Of a stretch of 64,000 bases of DNA, positions 34,133 through 42,539 are shown in pieces. A program made the position numbers and the translations under genes. The DNA is taken from NCBI RefSeq assembly GCF_900110025.1, contig NZ_FOCE01000002.1, forward strand, positions 496,001 through 560,000. Direction: 5' to 3'. The stretch's first letter is position 1, and each line of letters opens with the position of its first letter. The stretch is from Gemmobacter aquatilis. Lineage in GTDB: Bacteria; Pseudomonadota; Alphaproteobacteria; Rhodobacterales; Rhodobacteraceae. Under the pieces are notes generated by a model that was given only the letters and a program-made list of their open reading frames with translations, did no database searches and was not told the DNA's origin.

Positions 34133-36105
34133 TTCGACCATGTCCCGTCAGGCAAAAGGAAAGCAGACGTCAGGGCTTGCGCGCAAGCATCGTTGATCGG
34201 CGCTTCGGGGTTCTCCAGGAAGGCCGCGCCGATATCCTTGGCGCATTGCGAAAAGGCCAGCGTGCCGTGGCCGGATTCGGGGAAGAACACCAGCCGCCCC
34301 TTCGGTAGCGACGAGACCATCCAGGCGCCCCAGCTTGGCGCGGTTTGGGTGTCGAAGGCGCCCTGCATGACAAGGGTCGGGATCGCTGCTGTCACCGGAT
34401 CATGGAAGCCGGGGCGCGGTTGCGGCACGAACTCCTTGCACAAGTCGAAGAAGGTCGTATCCACAAGGCTTTCGAACATGCCCGCCAAGCTTGCCGGCCA
34501 GCCGAACTCGGTCTGCAGGCGCAGGCTGACGGCGGCCGCACCCTCGGGCGAGTTGATGTCCATGTCTTCCTGACAGGCGAACATCTGGGTCTGGAAGCCT
34601 TCCAGCAGCACCCGGTCAAGGGCCGCGTTGTCGGCCCCGACCCGGGCGAAGACCTGCGCAAGCTGTCCATCGCCTAGCATCCCCGCGAGCGTCTCCAGCC
34701 TTGCCAGCGTCTCGCCGGTGAACTGGCGCGATAGCATGTCCGCCAGCGCCGCCCGCGTGGGCGCCCCGGTCCGTAGGCGCAGGTAATCGGCGGCAAAGCT
34801 CACGCGGGCAAGCTGGTCGGGCAGATCCAATGCGGCTGCCTTCAGCGCGGCCTCGAACTCGTCCACCAGTCCGGCACCGCTGGCGGCGGCGGCACGATCA
34901 GCCTCCAGCCGCGACAGCATCGCCTCAACTGCTTTGTCGTTTTCGCGCCCCACCATCGCCAGCCGCAGCGCGGTTTCGGCAAAGGCCATCGCATCAGCAT
35001 CAAGGCCGGTCAGCCCGGCAAGGGCGCTTTCCGGCGTCGGGTGGAGGGCGATCTTTTCGCTGGTCAGCGCGGTCAAGGTCGTGGCATCGCCGACCTCAAG
35101 CTCGGCCACCACTTTCGGGATGTATCCCGTCAGCCCCTGCAGCTTCGCCTTCCAGTTGTTGCGGCCATCGACCAATGTGAACAGTGCATCGGCGTTGATC
35201 TCGCCCTGGGGTGTCGCGATCGGCTGCGTCTCCAGCTTGGTGAACAGCGCCCAGAAACGGGTCTTCAGGTCGGGATAGGCGGCCGTGCATTTCGCATCCG
35301 CCGTGCATGCGTCAAAGATGCCCTGGATTGCCTCGGCATGGGGTAAGGCCAGCGTGTCGTAGATCGGCGCCTGCACGGGGGCGACCGAGTCCAGCACCAC
35401 TGACCGAAGGCCTTCGGGGGCGGCGCGCATCACCTCTTGCCCCAGCTTGGTGCCGTAGGAAATGCCGTAGATGTTGTAGGTCGGATAGCCCAGCGTGTGC
35501 ATCACCGCCTGCACATCCTGCGCGTTCTGCCAGGTGTTGATCTTGGTGATGTCCGCGCCCGAGGCGGCAATCTCGTCCAGACAGGCACGGGTCATCTTGC
35601 GCGTCAGCGCCACCGTGTCGCCCATGCCTTTCGTCGCCTGCACCAGCGCTTCGGGATCGGACGCGAGTGTGTCAAAGCACCGGGTCTCGGCAGACGCCGA
35701 CTGATCCACCCCGCGCTGGTCAAAGGCCACCACATCGCGCCGGGTGCGCAGATGTTCAAAGAAAGTAGTGGTCAGCGAGGCGCGCGCCACGATCCCTACG
35801 CCGGGGCCACCGTGCAGATGCACCACTGCATCGGGAGCGGGCGCGAGGGACCGCGACTTGAAGATCATGAAGGCAAGGTCGATCTGGCGACCTTCGGGGT
35901 TTTCATGATCCTCGGGCACAGAAATCTTGCCGCAGGCCACGGTGCGGCCCTCGATCTCGAACGGGGCCAAGGGACGCGGGCAGGCCGTGGCCACCACTGG
36001 ATAGCGCGGATCAGCGCCGCCAGCGGCGATCAACGGCAACAGCGGGTCCACCGGGGCGGGCGACGTTAGCGCAAGCACGAAGGCAACGATCTGGTCGGGG
36101 GTCAT
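34129..36105 (-). CDS. Alpha/beta hydrolase, tripeptidyl-aminopeptidase (TAP)-like
   Basis: A 658-residue alpha/beta hydrolase. HGGPG (98-102) forms the oxyanion hole, GISYG (214-218) carries the nucleophile Ser216, and the TAP-like C-terminal part has MQGAFDTQTAPSWG (Asp) and SGHGTLAFSQC (His). An inserted helical cap of about 250 residues makes it longer than usual family members. The N-terminus is hydrophobic but has no positive charges, so export is uncertain. It leads the unit with the CPBP and ClpP-like genes; AGGAA stands upstream of the ATG and motif site 2 lies 53 bp before it. Confidence 0.82.
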   Translation of the reverse strand: MTPDQIVAFVLALTSPAPVDPLLPLIAAGGADPRYPVVATACPRPLAPFEIEGRTVACGKISVPEDHENPEGRQIDLAFMIFKSRSLAPAPDAVVHLHGGPGVGIVARASLTTTFFEHLRTRRDVVAFDQRGVDQSASAETRCFDTLASDPEALVQATKGMGDTVALTRKMTRACLDEIAASGADITKINTWQNAQDVQAVMHTLGYPTYNIYGISYGTKLGQEVMRAAPEGLRSVVLDSVAPVQAPIYDTLALPHAEAIQGIFDACTADAKCTAAYPDLKTRFWALFTKLETQPIATPQGEINADALFTLVDGRNNWKAKLQGLTGYIPKVVAELEVGDATTLTALTSEKIALHPTPESALAGLTGLDADAMAFAETALRLAMVGRENDKAVEAMLSRLEADRAAAASGAGLVDEFEAALKAAALDLPDQLARVSFAADYLRLRTGAPTRAALADMLSRQFTGETLARLETLAGMLGDGQLAQVFARVGADNAALDRVLLEGFQTQMFACQEDMDINSPEGAAAVSLRLQTEFGWPASLAGMFESLVDTTFFDLCKEFVPQPRPGFHDPVTAAIPTLVMQGAFDTQTAPSWGAWMVSSLPKGRLVFFPESGHGTLAFSQCAKDIGAAFLENPEAPINDACAQALTSAFLLPDGTWSK

Positions 36106-36157
36106 GTCCAGCTTTCCTGTTCGATTTTCCGACTGTCACGCTTTTGCTGCCCTGCGC

Positions 36158-36173
36158 CTATCCGAAACGCGAA
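36158..36173 (-). promoter_or_regulatory. Motif TTCGCGTTTCGGATAG, site 2
   Basis: Exact match to site 1, on the minus strand, 53 bp upstream of the alpha/beta hydrolase start. With site 3 it forms an inverted pair (15 of 16 bp) separated by 23 bp in the divergent gap, so it could also fold as a cruciform or hairpin. Confidence 0.5.
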
Positions 36174-36196
36174 ATCCGGCTGCTGCAGGGCAGTTC

Positions 36197-36212
36197 TTCG
36201 CGTTGCGGATAG
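36197..36212 (+). promoter_or_regulatory. Motif TTCGCGTTGCGGATAG, site 3
   Basis: One mismatch to sites 1 and 2, plus strand, about 150 bp upstream of the secreted-protein gene at 36363. Sites 1 and 3 share the following bases too (CGGATAGCGGC then an AATC stretch), so the similarity extends beyond the 16-bp core. Confidence 0.45.
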
Positions 36213-36362
36213 CGGCGAATCTGGTGGCAGCTACAAATCTGCGAAGACTGAATGTGGAGGCTTTCACCCGGCCGACCTGCCGGGTGTGATGTGCTATACG
36301 CGGGCGCGCCAGTGCTATTTCAGGGGCCACTATTCCGCCGCCGCAACGAAGGATGTGTTCCA

Positions 36363-36995
36363 ATGAAACCAATCGTGTTCCATGCCATTTCGCTCCTTGC
36401 GTGCTCCATGCTTCCGGTTGCGGCCTGGGCCGAGGATGTCCCGCCATCCGTCACGATGGATGGGGCGGTGGCCATACAGGCTGCAACTTTGGCCGAAGGC
36501 ACCCTGAACGAAGCTCAGGTCCAGGTGCTGAAGGATGTCGCGCACCAGAAAGCGGTCGTGCTGACCTGCGAAGGCTTTGCCATCGACGACGCCCGCTTTG
36601 CAGGCGTCTTCGAGACAGCCTATCCGACTGACGCCGAGTTTGAAGCGATGAACGAGGCAGGACAGGTTCACCTGCGATCGGTGATGATGCTGGTGTTGGG
36701 CACCTTCCTCGGAGGCAATGTAGACGCGGGTGGTTTCGGACCAGAGCCGCGCGTCGCCGAAGTCGGTGACAGCATCGGCACGCCGGGCGACGACGCGTAC
36801 AAGAACGGGCGCGCCGCCGTCGGCGATGTAGACCGCGTCCCGCCCCATGTTCAGATCGGCGAAGGCGCCCATCAGAACGCGCCGTTCAGCCGCACCCGGC
36901 CGATCAGGTCTGTGGCCCCGCCTGCGACAGCCTCGGTCGCCACGCCGAACAGGGTGTTCGAGGTCGGGGTCTTGGCGGTCTGCTTGGCGGTGTAG
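36363..36995 (+). pseudogene. Secreted protein gene truncated by prophage DNA (chimeric frame)
   Basis: It begins with a signal peptide (MKPIVFHAISLLACSMLPVAAWA) and a soluble domain (VLTCEGFAIDDARFAGVF) up to about 36719, ending VLGTFLGGN. From there the frame reads antisense through prophage-derived sequence (DUF2190 and a head-type protein on the other strand), so the last 90 or so residues are meaningless. I do not recognise the N-terminal domain. The gene follows motif site 3 and was probably cut by an insertion or deletion. Confidence 0.6.
36720..36872 (-). pseudogene. Prophage head/tail-joining-like protein, 5' fragment
   Basis: Starts at ATG 36872, overlapping the DUF2190 stop as TGATG: MGAFADLNMGRDAVYIADGG, then VRVVARRADAVTDFGDARLWSETTRVYIA, after which similarity ends at about 36720. 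The layout (gene right after DUF2190, short beta-rich start) fits small phage head-tail proteins, but the family is not certain. It is broken at the junction with the secreted-protein gene. Confidence 0.5.
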
Positions 36996-37201
36996 TCCCA
37001 ATAGATCTTGTCACCTGCGGCCCATGCCTGCGAGGCGACTTTTTTCAGATCATAGACGCCGACGAGCGCGGTTTCGACCGCTTCGCTGAGGGCGGCGGTA
37101 CCAGCGGCAACGCCGAAGACTGAGCCCACGAGCAGGCCATCGCCGGAAGTGACGGCATTCCGCTGTGCAAACTGTCCTTCGTCAGGCCGAAGCGCTCTCA
37201 T
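36872..37201 (-). CDS. Phage DUF2190 (capsid decoration-like) protein, prophage remnant
   Basis: A 109-residue DUF2190-type protein: VTSGDGLLVGSVFGVAAGTA, LVGVYDLKKVASQAW, GDKIYWDYTAKQT, NTLFGVATEAVAGG, GRVRLNGAF. Such proteins decorate or stabilise phage capsids. The first 20 residues differ from the usual start, so the 5' end may be rearranged. It is followed by a truncated phage gene, and no other phage gene is found, so this is a relic. Confidence 0.75.
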   Translation of the reverse strand: MRALRPDEGQFAQRNAVTSGDGLLVGSVFGVAAGTAALSEAVETALVGVYDLKKVASQAWAAGDKIYWDYTAKQTAKTPTSNTLFGVATEAVAGGATDLIGRVRLNGAF

Positions 37202-37504
37202 CGCAGTGGGCAATCTGAATCCGTTCATTGGCTCAGGACATTTCGATGGTGGTTCCGATCGGCACCCAGTTGAACTGTTCGAAAGCAACAGCTTGCTTCG
37301 AAGTATAAAGTGTTACTTTTCATCGCCTTGCGAAAAATTCACCAAAACGGCGAAGGCAACAGGTCTGGAGAATATCGACCCAGAGAGAACGATTTCTGAC
37401 CATCTGGGGAATGTGCCGGTTAACAGCCACACCCGCATAACCCCCGAAAACAACGGAAAAATCCGGCCTCAGCCGGATCGGGAGAACGCTTTCTTGAGGG
37501 CAAG
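37202..37504. other. Gap between the prophage relic and tRNA-Ser
   Basis: About 300 bp with no recognisable gene. It is more AT-rich than the flanking core DNA and contains the hairpin ATCCGGC-ctca-GCCGGAT at 37461-37478, which could terminate tRNA-Ser transcription. No copy of the 3' end of the tRNA at 28616 was seen here by eye. Confidence 0.45.
37461..37478. terminator. Hairpin downstream of tRNA-Ser
   Basis: ATCCGGC-ctca-GCCGGAT, 7-bp stem, with AAAAA on its left side (T-run on the minus strand), so it suits termination of the minus-strand tRNA-Ser transcript. Confidence 0.55.
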
Positions 37505-37594
37505 TGGCGGAAGCGGTGGGATTCGAACCCACGGTACGGTTCCCCGCACGCTAGTTTTCAAGACTAGAGCCTTAAACCACTCGGCCACACTTCC
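37505..37594 (-). tRNA. tRNA-Ser (anticodon TGA)
   Basis: A 90-nt class II tRNA with encoded CCA: acceptor GGAAGTG/CGCTTCC, anticodon loop CTTGAAA (anticodon TGA), a long variable arm, T arm GTGGG-TTCGAAT-CCCAC. It marks the right boundary of the accessory region. Confidence 0.95.
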
Positions 37595-37855
37595 GACGCA
37601 CCGGGCTTACATCCCCGCCCCCGGCTTCGCAAGACCCCGGTGCCCATCCAGACGCCCCATCCAGACCCCCGCCCCTCTTCTCGCCGCCCCCGCCGCCATG
37701 GCCGAATTTTGCCGAACCCGGCCTGCACCCTTTTCTCGCCGCCGCGCAGCGCGTATGATGCGGTGTGGTGTGCAGGCACCAAAGGCAGGGCCGCCCGCAA
37801 AGGCGGCGGTTGAATAGCGCGGCACGACAGAAGGCGCGCATCACGGGGGCTGAAA

Positions 37856-38746
37856 ATGGCAGGAGCAGGGATCAGGCAGCTGATCTGGGCAGCAATGGCG
37901 GCAGGCGCGCTTTCGGCCTGTCAGGACGGGGGCAACCCCTTCACCGCGAAACCGGAACCCGGCGCGGATGCGCAGGAACCGGCGGCGAAGGCTGCGACCT
38001 CGGTCAAGCTGGTGGACCGCGATGTCGAGGCGCCCGAGGTGTTCCAGACCACCGACATGGCGCTGTGGGACGGGCGGCCCTCGCTGGGCGGCGTCTGGGT
38101 CGCCTCGCCCGATGCGAAAGACCCGGAACGGGTGATCCTGCGCAATACCGCCAATGGCAAATTCGTCATCGGCGCGCTGTTCCGCCGCGAGCGTGACAAT
38201 CCCGGCCCGAAGCTGCAACTCTCGTCGGATGCCGCCGAGGCGCTGGGCCTGCTGGCCGGGGCGCCCGGCAAGGTGTCGGTCACCGCGCTGCGCCGCGAAG
38301 AGGCACCGGCCGTCACCGATGCCCGCAAGCCGCTGCTCGATGCGCCCGAAACCGCACAGGGCGAAACGCCTGCGGCCCCCGCCCAGTCCGGCGCAGCCCC
38401 GGCACCGATTGCGGCAGGCCCGGTCAACGGCCCCGCCGTGAAGGCCACGCCGGTCGCTCCCGCCGCCGGGGCCAAGCCCACGCCCGCCAAACCCGCCGCC
38501 CCTGCCCCCGCCAAACCGGCGGCCAGCGGTGCCTATACGCTGCAGATCGGCATCTTCTCGGTCGAGGCCAATGCCGAACGCGCCGTTGCCACGCTGAAGA
38601 AGGCCGGGGTTTCCGCCGCCATCCGCTCGGGCCAGACGCAGGGCAAGCCGCATTGGTCGGTCACCGCCACCGGCAATGACAAGACAGCCCTTCTCGCCAA
38701 AGTGAAGTCACTCGGCTTTACCGATGCCTATTTCCTGAAAAAATGA
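37856..38746 (+). CDS. SPOR-domain lipoprotein
   Basis: A 296-residue protein with a signal and lipobox LSAC near residue 22, a middle beta domain, a long Pro/Ala/Lys-rich linker (about residues 150-220), and a C-terminal SPOR domain (YTLQIGIFSVEANAERAVATLKKAG ... YFLKK) that binds denuded peptidoglycan at division sites. It stands at the head of a cell-wall/replication gene run, followed by a carboxypeptidase gene that works on the same wall. Confidence 0.87.
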   Translation: MAGAGIRQLIWAAMAAGALSACQDGGNPFTAKPEPGADAQEPAAKAATSVKLVDRDVEAPEVFQTTDMALWDGRPSLGGVWVASPDAKDPERVILRNTANGKFVIGALFRRERDNPGPKLQLSSDAAEALGLLAGAPGKVSVTALRREEAPAVTDARKPLLDAPETAQGETPAAPAQSGAAPAPIAAGPVNGPAVKATPVAPAAGAKPTPAKPAAPAPAKPAASGAYTLQIGIFSVEANAERAVATLKKAGVSAAIRSGQTQGKPHWSVTATGNDKTALLAKVKSLGFTDAYFLKK

Positions 38747-38753
38747 CCCTGAC

Positions 38754-38774
38754 GGGCCGCCCCTCCGGCGGCCC
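38754..38774. terminator. Hairpin between the SPOR gene and the carboxypeptidase gene
   Basis: GGGCCGCC-cctcc-GGCGGCCC, 8-bp stem in a 47-bp gap, no T-run. It may attenuate or stabilise rather than terminate the transcript. Confidence 0.4.
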
Positions 38775-38793
38775 CCCAAGGACGGATACGCCC

Positions 38794-39960
38794 ATGTTCA
38801 AGCGCCTCGCCTTCGCCTTCGCCCTGCTTTCCTCCACCGCCACCGCCGCACTGGCCTTCGAGACGCAGGCGCAGGCCGCCTGGGTCTATGACCTGACGAC
38901 CCAGACCGTGCTGATGGACAAGAACGCCGACGTGCCCCGCCCGCCCGCCTCGATGTCCAAGCTGATGACGCTGAACCTGCTGTTCGAAGCGCTGCGCGAT
39001 GGCCGCTATTCCAAGGACACCACCTTTGGCGTGTCGGAAAAGGCGTGGCGCATGGGCGGCTCGAAGATGTTCGTCAAGCCCGACGACCGGCCCACGGTCG
39101 AAGAGCTGATCCATGGCATCATCATCAATTCCGGCAATGACGCCTGCGTTGTGGTGGCCGAAGGGATGGACGGGTCGGAGGATGAATTTGCCAAGACGAT
39201 GACCGCCCGCGCGCAGGCGCTGGGAATGACCCACGCGCATTTCGCCAATTCCTCGGGCTGGCCCGACCCGGCCCAGGTGATGAGCGCGTCGGATCTTGGC
39301 CTGCTGGCGGTGCGGCTGATCACCGAATTCCCGGAATATTACCCGTATTTCGCGATGACCACCTACAGCTACAAGGACCGCGTGCCCGCCAACAGCCAGA
39401 ACCGCAACCCGCTGCTGAAGATCGAGGGTGGCGACTGGAAGGCCGACGGGCTGAAAACCGGCCATACCGAAGAGGCGGGCTATGGCCTTGTCGGCTCGGC
39501 GGTGCAATCGGGCGGGCGGCGCATCGTCTTTGTCATCATGGGCCTGCCCACCGACAAGGCCCGCGCGGAAGAGGCTGAACGTATCGCCAACTGGGCCTTC
39601 CGCGAATTTTCGATGAAAACCCTCGCCAAGGCCGGCACCCGCATCGCCGAGGCCGATGTATTTCTGGGCGATGCGCCGAAGGTTGGCCTCGTGCCGGCGC
39701 AGGACATCGAACGCCTGCTGCCCGCCGCCGCCGTCAACGGCATGACGGCCGAAGTGGTCTACAAGGGCCCGATCATGGCGCCGGTCACCGCTGGCACGCC
39801 AATTGCCGAACTGGTGGTGCATATCCCCGAAATGGCCGAGGCCCGCATCCCGCTGGTCGCCGAAACCGATGTGCCCAAGGGCGGCTTCGTCAAGCAATTG
39901 TCCACGGCGGCGCAGGTGCTGATCAAGCGCTTCCTGCCTGCGGACGCTGCGGCAAGCTGA
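38794..39960 (+). CDS. D-alanyl-D-alanine carboxypeptidase (DacC/PBP5-6 type)
   Basis: A 388-residue penicillin-binding protein that trims the terminal D-Ala of peptidoglycan stem peptides. A signal peptide ends at ALA; the three active-site motifs are SMSK (Ser53, Lys56), SGN (113-115) and KTG (221-223), followed by the beta-rich PBP5 C-terminal domain and a C-terminal helix (KQLSTAAQVLIKRFL) suited to membrane anchoring. The start at 38794 is set by the signal peptide. Its stop is immediately followed by the tmk ATG. Confidence 0.93.
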   Translation: MFKRLAFAFALLSSTATAALAFETQAQAAWVYDLTTQTVLMDKNADVPRPPASMSKLMTLNLLFEALRDGRYSKDTTFGVSEKAWRMGGSKMFVKPDDRPTVEELIHGIIINSGNDACVVVAEGMDGSEDEFAKTMTARAQALGMTHAHFANSSGWPDPAQVMSASDLGLLAVRLITEFPEYYPYFAMTTYSYKDRVPANSQNRNPLLKIEGGDWKADGLKTGHTEEAGYGLVGSAVQSGGRRIVFVIMGLPTDKARAEEAERIANWAFREFSMKTLAKAGTRIAEADVFLGDAPKVGLVPAQDIERLLPAAAVNGMTAEVVYKGPIMAPVTAGTPIAELVVHIPEMAEARIPLVAETDVPKGGFVKQLSTAAQVLIKRFLPADAAAS

Positions 39961-40587
39961 ATGGCGCAAGGGCGGTTTCTCAGCTTTGAAGGCATCGACG
40001 GCTCGGGCAAAAGCACGCAGGCGCGCCTGCTGGCCAGCGCCCTGCGCGATCTGGGGGCCGAGGTCGTGCTGACGCGCGAACCCGGCGGCAGCCCCGGCGC
40101 CGAGGAAATCCGCCGTCTGGTGCTGGAAGGCGACCCCGACCGCTGGTCGGCGGAAACCGAACTGCTGCTGTTCACCGCCGCCCGGCGCGACCATCTGGAA
40201 AAGACCATCCGCCCGGCGCTGGCGCGCGGCGCCGTGGTGATCACCGACCGCTTCGCCGACAGCTCGCGCATGTATCAGGGCATCTCGCGCGGCGATCTGG
40301 CCGCCACCGTCGATGCGCTGCACGCGCTGATGATCGGGGTGGAACCCGATCTGACCCTGCTGATCGACATCGACCCCGAAACCGGCCTGTCCCGCGCCGT
40401 GGCCCGTCAGGGCGTCGAACAGCGGTTCGAGGATATGGGCCTTGATCTGCAACGCAAGATGCGCGGCGGCTTCCTGTCGCTGGCCGCCGCCCACCCGGCC
40501 CGCTTTCGTGTGATCGACGGCGCCCGCCCGCCCGAAGCCGTGGCCGCCGATGTGCTGGCCACCGCCCGCGCGCATCTGGGGCTGTAA
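39961..40587 (+). CDS. tmk: Thymidylate kinase
   Basis: A 208-residue dTMP kinase. FEGIDGSGKSTQ is the P-loop, TREPGGSPGAEEIR the DR-like signature region, and VITDRFADSSRMYQG the substrate loop. It phosphorylates dTMP to dTDP. It starts on the base after the carboxypeptidase stop and is followed 2 bp later by holB, the usual order in Rhodobacterales. Confidence 0.96.
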   Translation: MAQGRFLSFEGIDGSGKSTQARLLASALRDLGAEVVLTREPGGSPGAEEIRRLVLEGDPDRWSAETELLLFTAARRDHLEKTIRPALARGAVVITDRFADSSRMYQGISRGDLAATVDALHALMIGVEPDLTLLIDIDPETGLSRAVARQGVEQRFEDMGLDLQRKMRGGFLSLAAAHPARFRVIDGARPPEAVAADVLATARAHLGL

Positions 40588-40589
40588 CC

Positions 40590-41720
40590 ATGCCCTCCGT
40601 CTATCTGGGCGATTTCCCCGAACCCGACCGCATCGAGGGCGCCCCGCATCCGCGCGAAACCGCGCATCTGATCGGGCACGAGGCCGCACAGGCCGAATTC
40701 CTGTCGGCCTTCACCGCAGGCCGCCTGCATCACGGCTGGCTGATCACCGGCCCGCGCGGGCTGGGCAAGGCCACCCTTGCGTGGAAACTCGCCCGCTTCC
40801 TGCTCGCCACGCCCGATGATGACGGCGGCATGTTCGCCCCGCCGCCGCCCACCACGCTCGACATCCCCGACAGCCACCCCGTCGCGCGCCGCCTCGCCGC
40901 CCTGTCGGAACCGCGCTGCTACCTGCTGCGCCGGGGCCTGAACGAAACGGAAAAGAACGTGGCGCAAGAGATTCTGGTCAAGGAAGTCCGCAAGCTGAAG
41001 GATTTCTTCGCACTCTCCGCCGCCGATGGGGGCCGCCGCGTCGCCATCGTCGATGCGGCAGACGAGATGAACACCGCCGCCGCCAATGCCCTGCTGAAAC
41101 TGCTGGAAGAACCGCCCGCAGGTGTCACCTTCTTCCTGATCTCGCACCAGCCCTTCCGCCTGCTGCCCACCATCCGTTCGCGCTGCCGCGAATTGCGCCT
41201 GCACCCGCTGCCCGCCCCGCAGATGGCCGCGGCACTGGCACAGGCTGGCGCGGCGATCGACGCTCCCGATGCCATGGCGCAACTCGCCGGTGGCTCGGTG
41301 GGCGAGGCGATGCGCATCGCCAATCTCGACGGCATGGCGCTCTATCGCAACCTCATCAGCCTCCTCTCCGGCCTGCCCCGGATGGATCGCCCCAAAGCGC
41401 TGGCGCTGGCCGATACCGGCACCGGCAAGGGCAACGAGCCGCGCTTCGATCTGGCGGTGACGCTGATCGACCTGGCCCTCGCCCGCCTCGCCCGCACCGG
41501 CACGCTGGGCGCCCCCCCGCCCGAGGCGACCCCGGGCGAAGCGCAGCTTCTCGCCCGTCTTGCGCCCGACGCTTGGGCAGGCCGCGCCTGGGCCGACCTC
41601 GCCGAACACCTTTCCGCGCGCGCGCGCCGGGGCAAGGCCGTCAACCTTGACCCTGCCGCCCTTCTCATGGATATGTTCCTGCGGATCGAAGAGACGGCGG
41701 GCCAACTCGCCTCAAGGTGA
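40590..41720 (+). CDS. holB: DNA polymerase III subunit delta'
   Basis: A 376-residue clamp-loader subunit with AAA+ fold: LIGHEAAQAEFLSAF, HHGWLITGPRGLGKATLAWKLARFLL (Walker A-like), VAIVDAADEMNTAAANALLKLLEEPP, and FFLISHQPFRLLPTIRSRCRELRL. It lacks the zinc-binding cysteine cluster found in some delta' proteins. It helps load the beta clamp at replication forks. It sits between tmk and tatD with gaps of 2-3 bp, so co-transcription is very likely. Confidence 0.93.
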   Translation: MPSVYLGDFPEPDRIEGAPHPRETAHLIGHEAAQAEFLSAFTAGRLHHGWLITGPRGLGKATLAWKLARFLLATPDDDGGMFAPPPPTTLDIPDSHPVARRLAALSEPRCYLLRRGLNETEKNVAQEILVKEVRKLKDFFALSAADGGRRVAIVDAADEMNTAAANALLKLLEEPPAGVTFFLISHQPFRLLPTIRSRCRELRLHPLPAPQMAAALAQAGAAIDAPDAMAQLAGGSVGEAMRIANLDGMALYRNLISLLSGLPRMDRPKALALADTGTGKGNEPRFDLAVTLIDLALARLARTGTLGAPPPEATPGEAQLLARLAPDAWAGRAWADLAEHLSARARRGKAVNLDPAALLMDMFLRIEETAGQLASR

Positions 41721-41723
41721 TAC

Positions 41724-42539
41724 ATGACCCCGCCTGACATCGTTGACAGCCACTGCCATCTCGACTTCCCGGATTTCGAGCCCGACCTGCCCGCCATCAT
41801 CGCCGCCGCCCGCGCGGCCGGGGTGCGCCGCATGGTCACCATCTGCACCCGGCTGAAACACGAACCCCGCGTCCGCGCCATTGCCGAGGCCTATGACGGC
41901 GTGTTCTACGCCGCAGGCACCCACCCGATGAGCGCCGCCGAAGAACCGCTCGCCACGGTGGACCAGCTTGTCCAACTGGCGCGGCACCCGAAATTCGTCG
42001 GCATCGGCGAAACCGGGCTCGATTACCATTACACCGCCGAAAGCGCCGCGATCCAGCAAACCTCGCTGCGCCTGCATATCGAAGCCGCGCAGGAAACCGG
42101 CCTGCCGCTCATCATCCATGCCCGCGCGGCGGATGACGACATGGCGCGCATCCTTGCGGAAGGCTACCGCGCGCAGCCCTATGGCTGCGTCATGCACTGC
42201 TTCTCGTCCTCCGCCGAACTGGGCCGCGCCGCGCTCGACCTCGGCTTCTACCTCTCGATGTCCGGCATCACCACCTTCCCCAAGTCACAGGAGCTGCGCG
42301 ACATCTTCGCCGCCGCCCCGCTGGATCGCATCCTGCTGGAAACCGACAGCCCCTATCTCGCCCCGGTCCCCTATCGCGGCAAACGCAACCAGCCCGCCTA
42401 TACCGCCTTCACCGCCAAGACCGGCGCGCAGATCTTCGGCCTGTCCGAGGCCGAATTTGCCGCCGCCACAACCGCCAATTTCGACCGGCTGTTCCCCAAA
42501 GCCGCCGCCCCTGCGGCGCTGGAAACCGGGGCCGCCTGA
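41724..42539 (+). CDS. TatD family metal-dependent hydrolase/DNase
   Basis: A 271-residue TIM-barrel hydrolase: VDSHCHLDFPDF holds the HxH metal pair, AGTHPMSA and GIGETGLDYHY follow, and LLETDSPYLAPVPYRGKRNQPAY is the family signature. TatD proteins act as 3'-5' DNases or D-aminoacyl-type hydrolases. It lies within the tmk-holB operon and overlaps the next gene by one base (TGATG). Confidence 0.93.
   Translation: MTPPDIVDSHCHLDFPDFEPDLPAIIAAARAAGVRRMVTICTRLKHEPRVRAIAEAYDGVFYAAGTHPMSAAEEPLATVDQLVQLARHPKFVGIGETGLDYHYTAESAAIQQTSLRLHIEAAQETGLPLIIHARAADDDMARILAEGYRAQPYGCVMHCFSSSAELGRAALDLGFYLSMSGITTFPKSQELRDIFAAAPLDRILLETDSPYLAPVPYRGKRNQPAYTAFTAKTGAQIFGLSEAEFAAATTANFDRLFPKAAAPAALETGAA

Noticed and set aside
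31895-36173. Reading the two identical 16-bp motifs as terminal inverted repeats of a composite transposon
   Set aside because: No transposase lies inside, no target duplication is seen outside, and a third copy at 36197 with promoter-like placement fits a regulatory site better.
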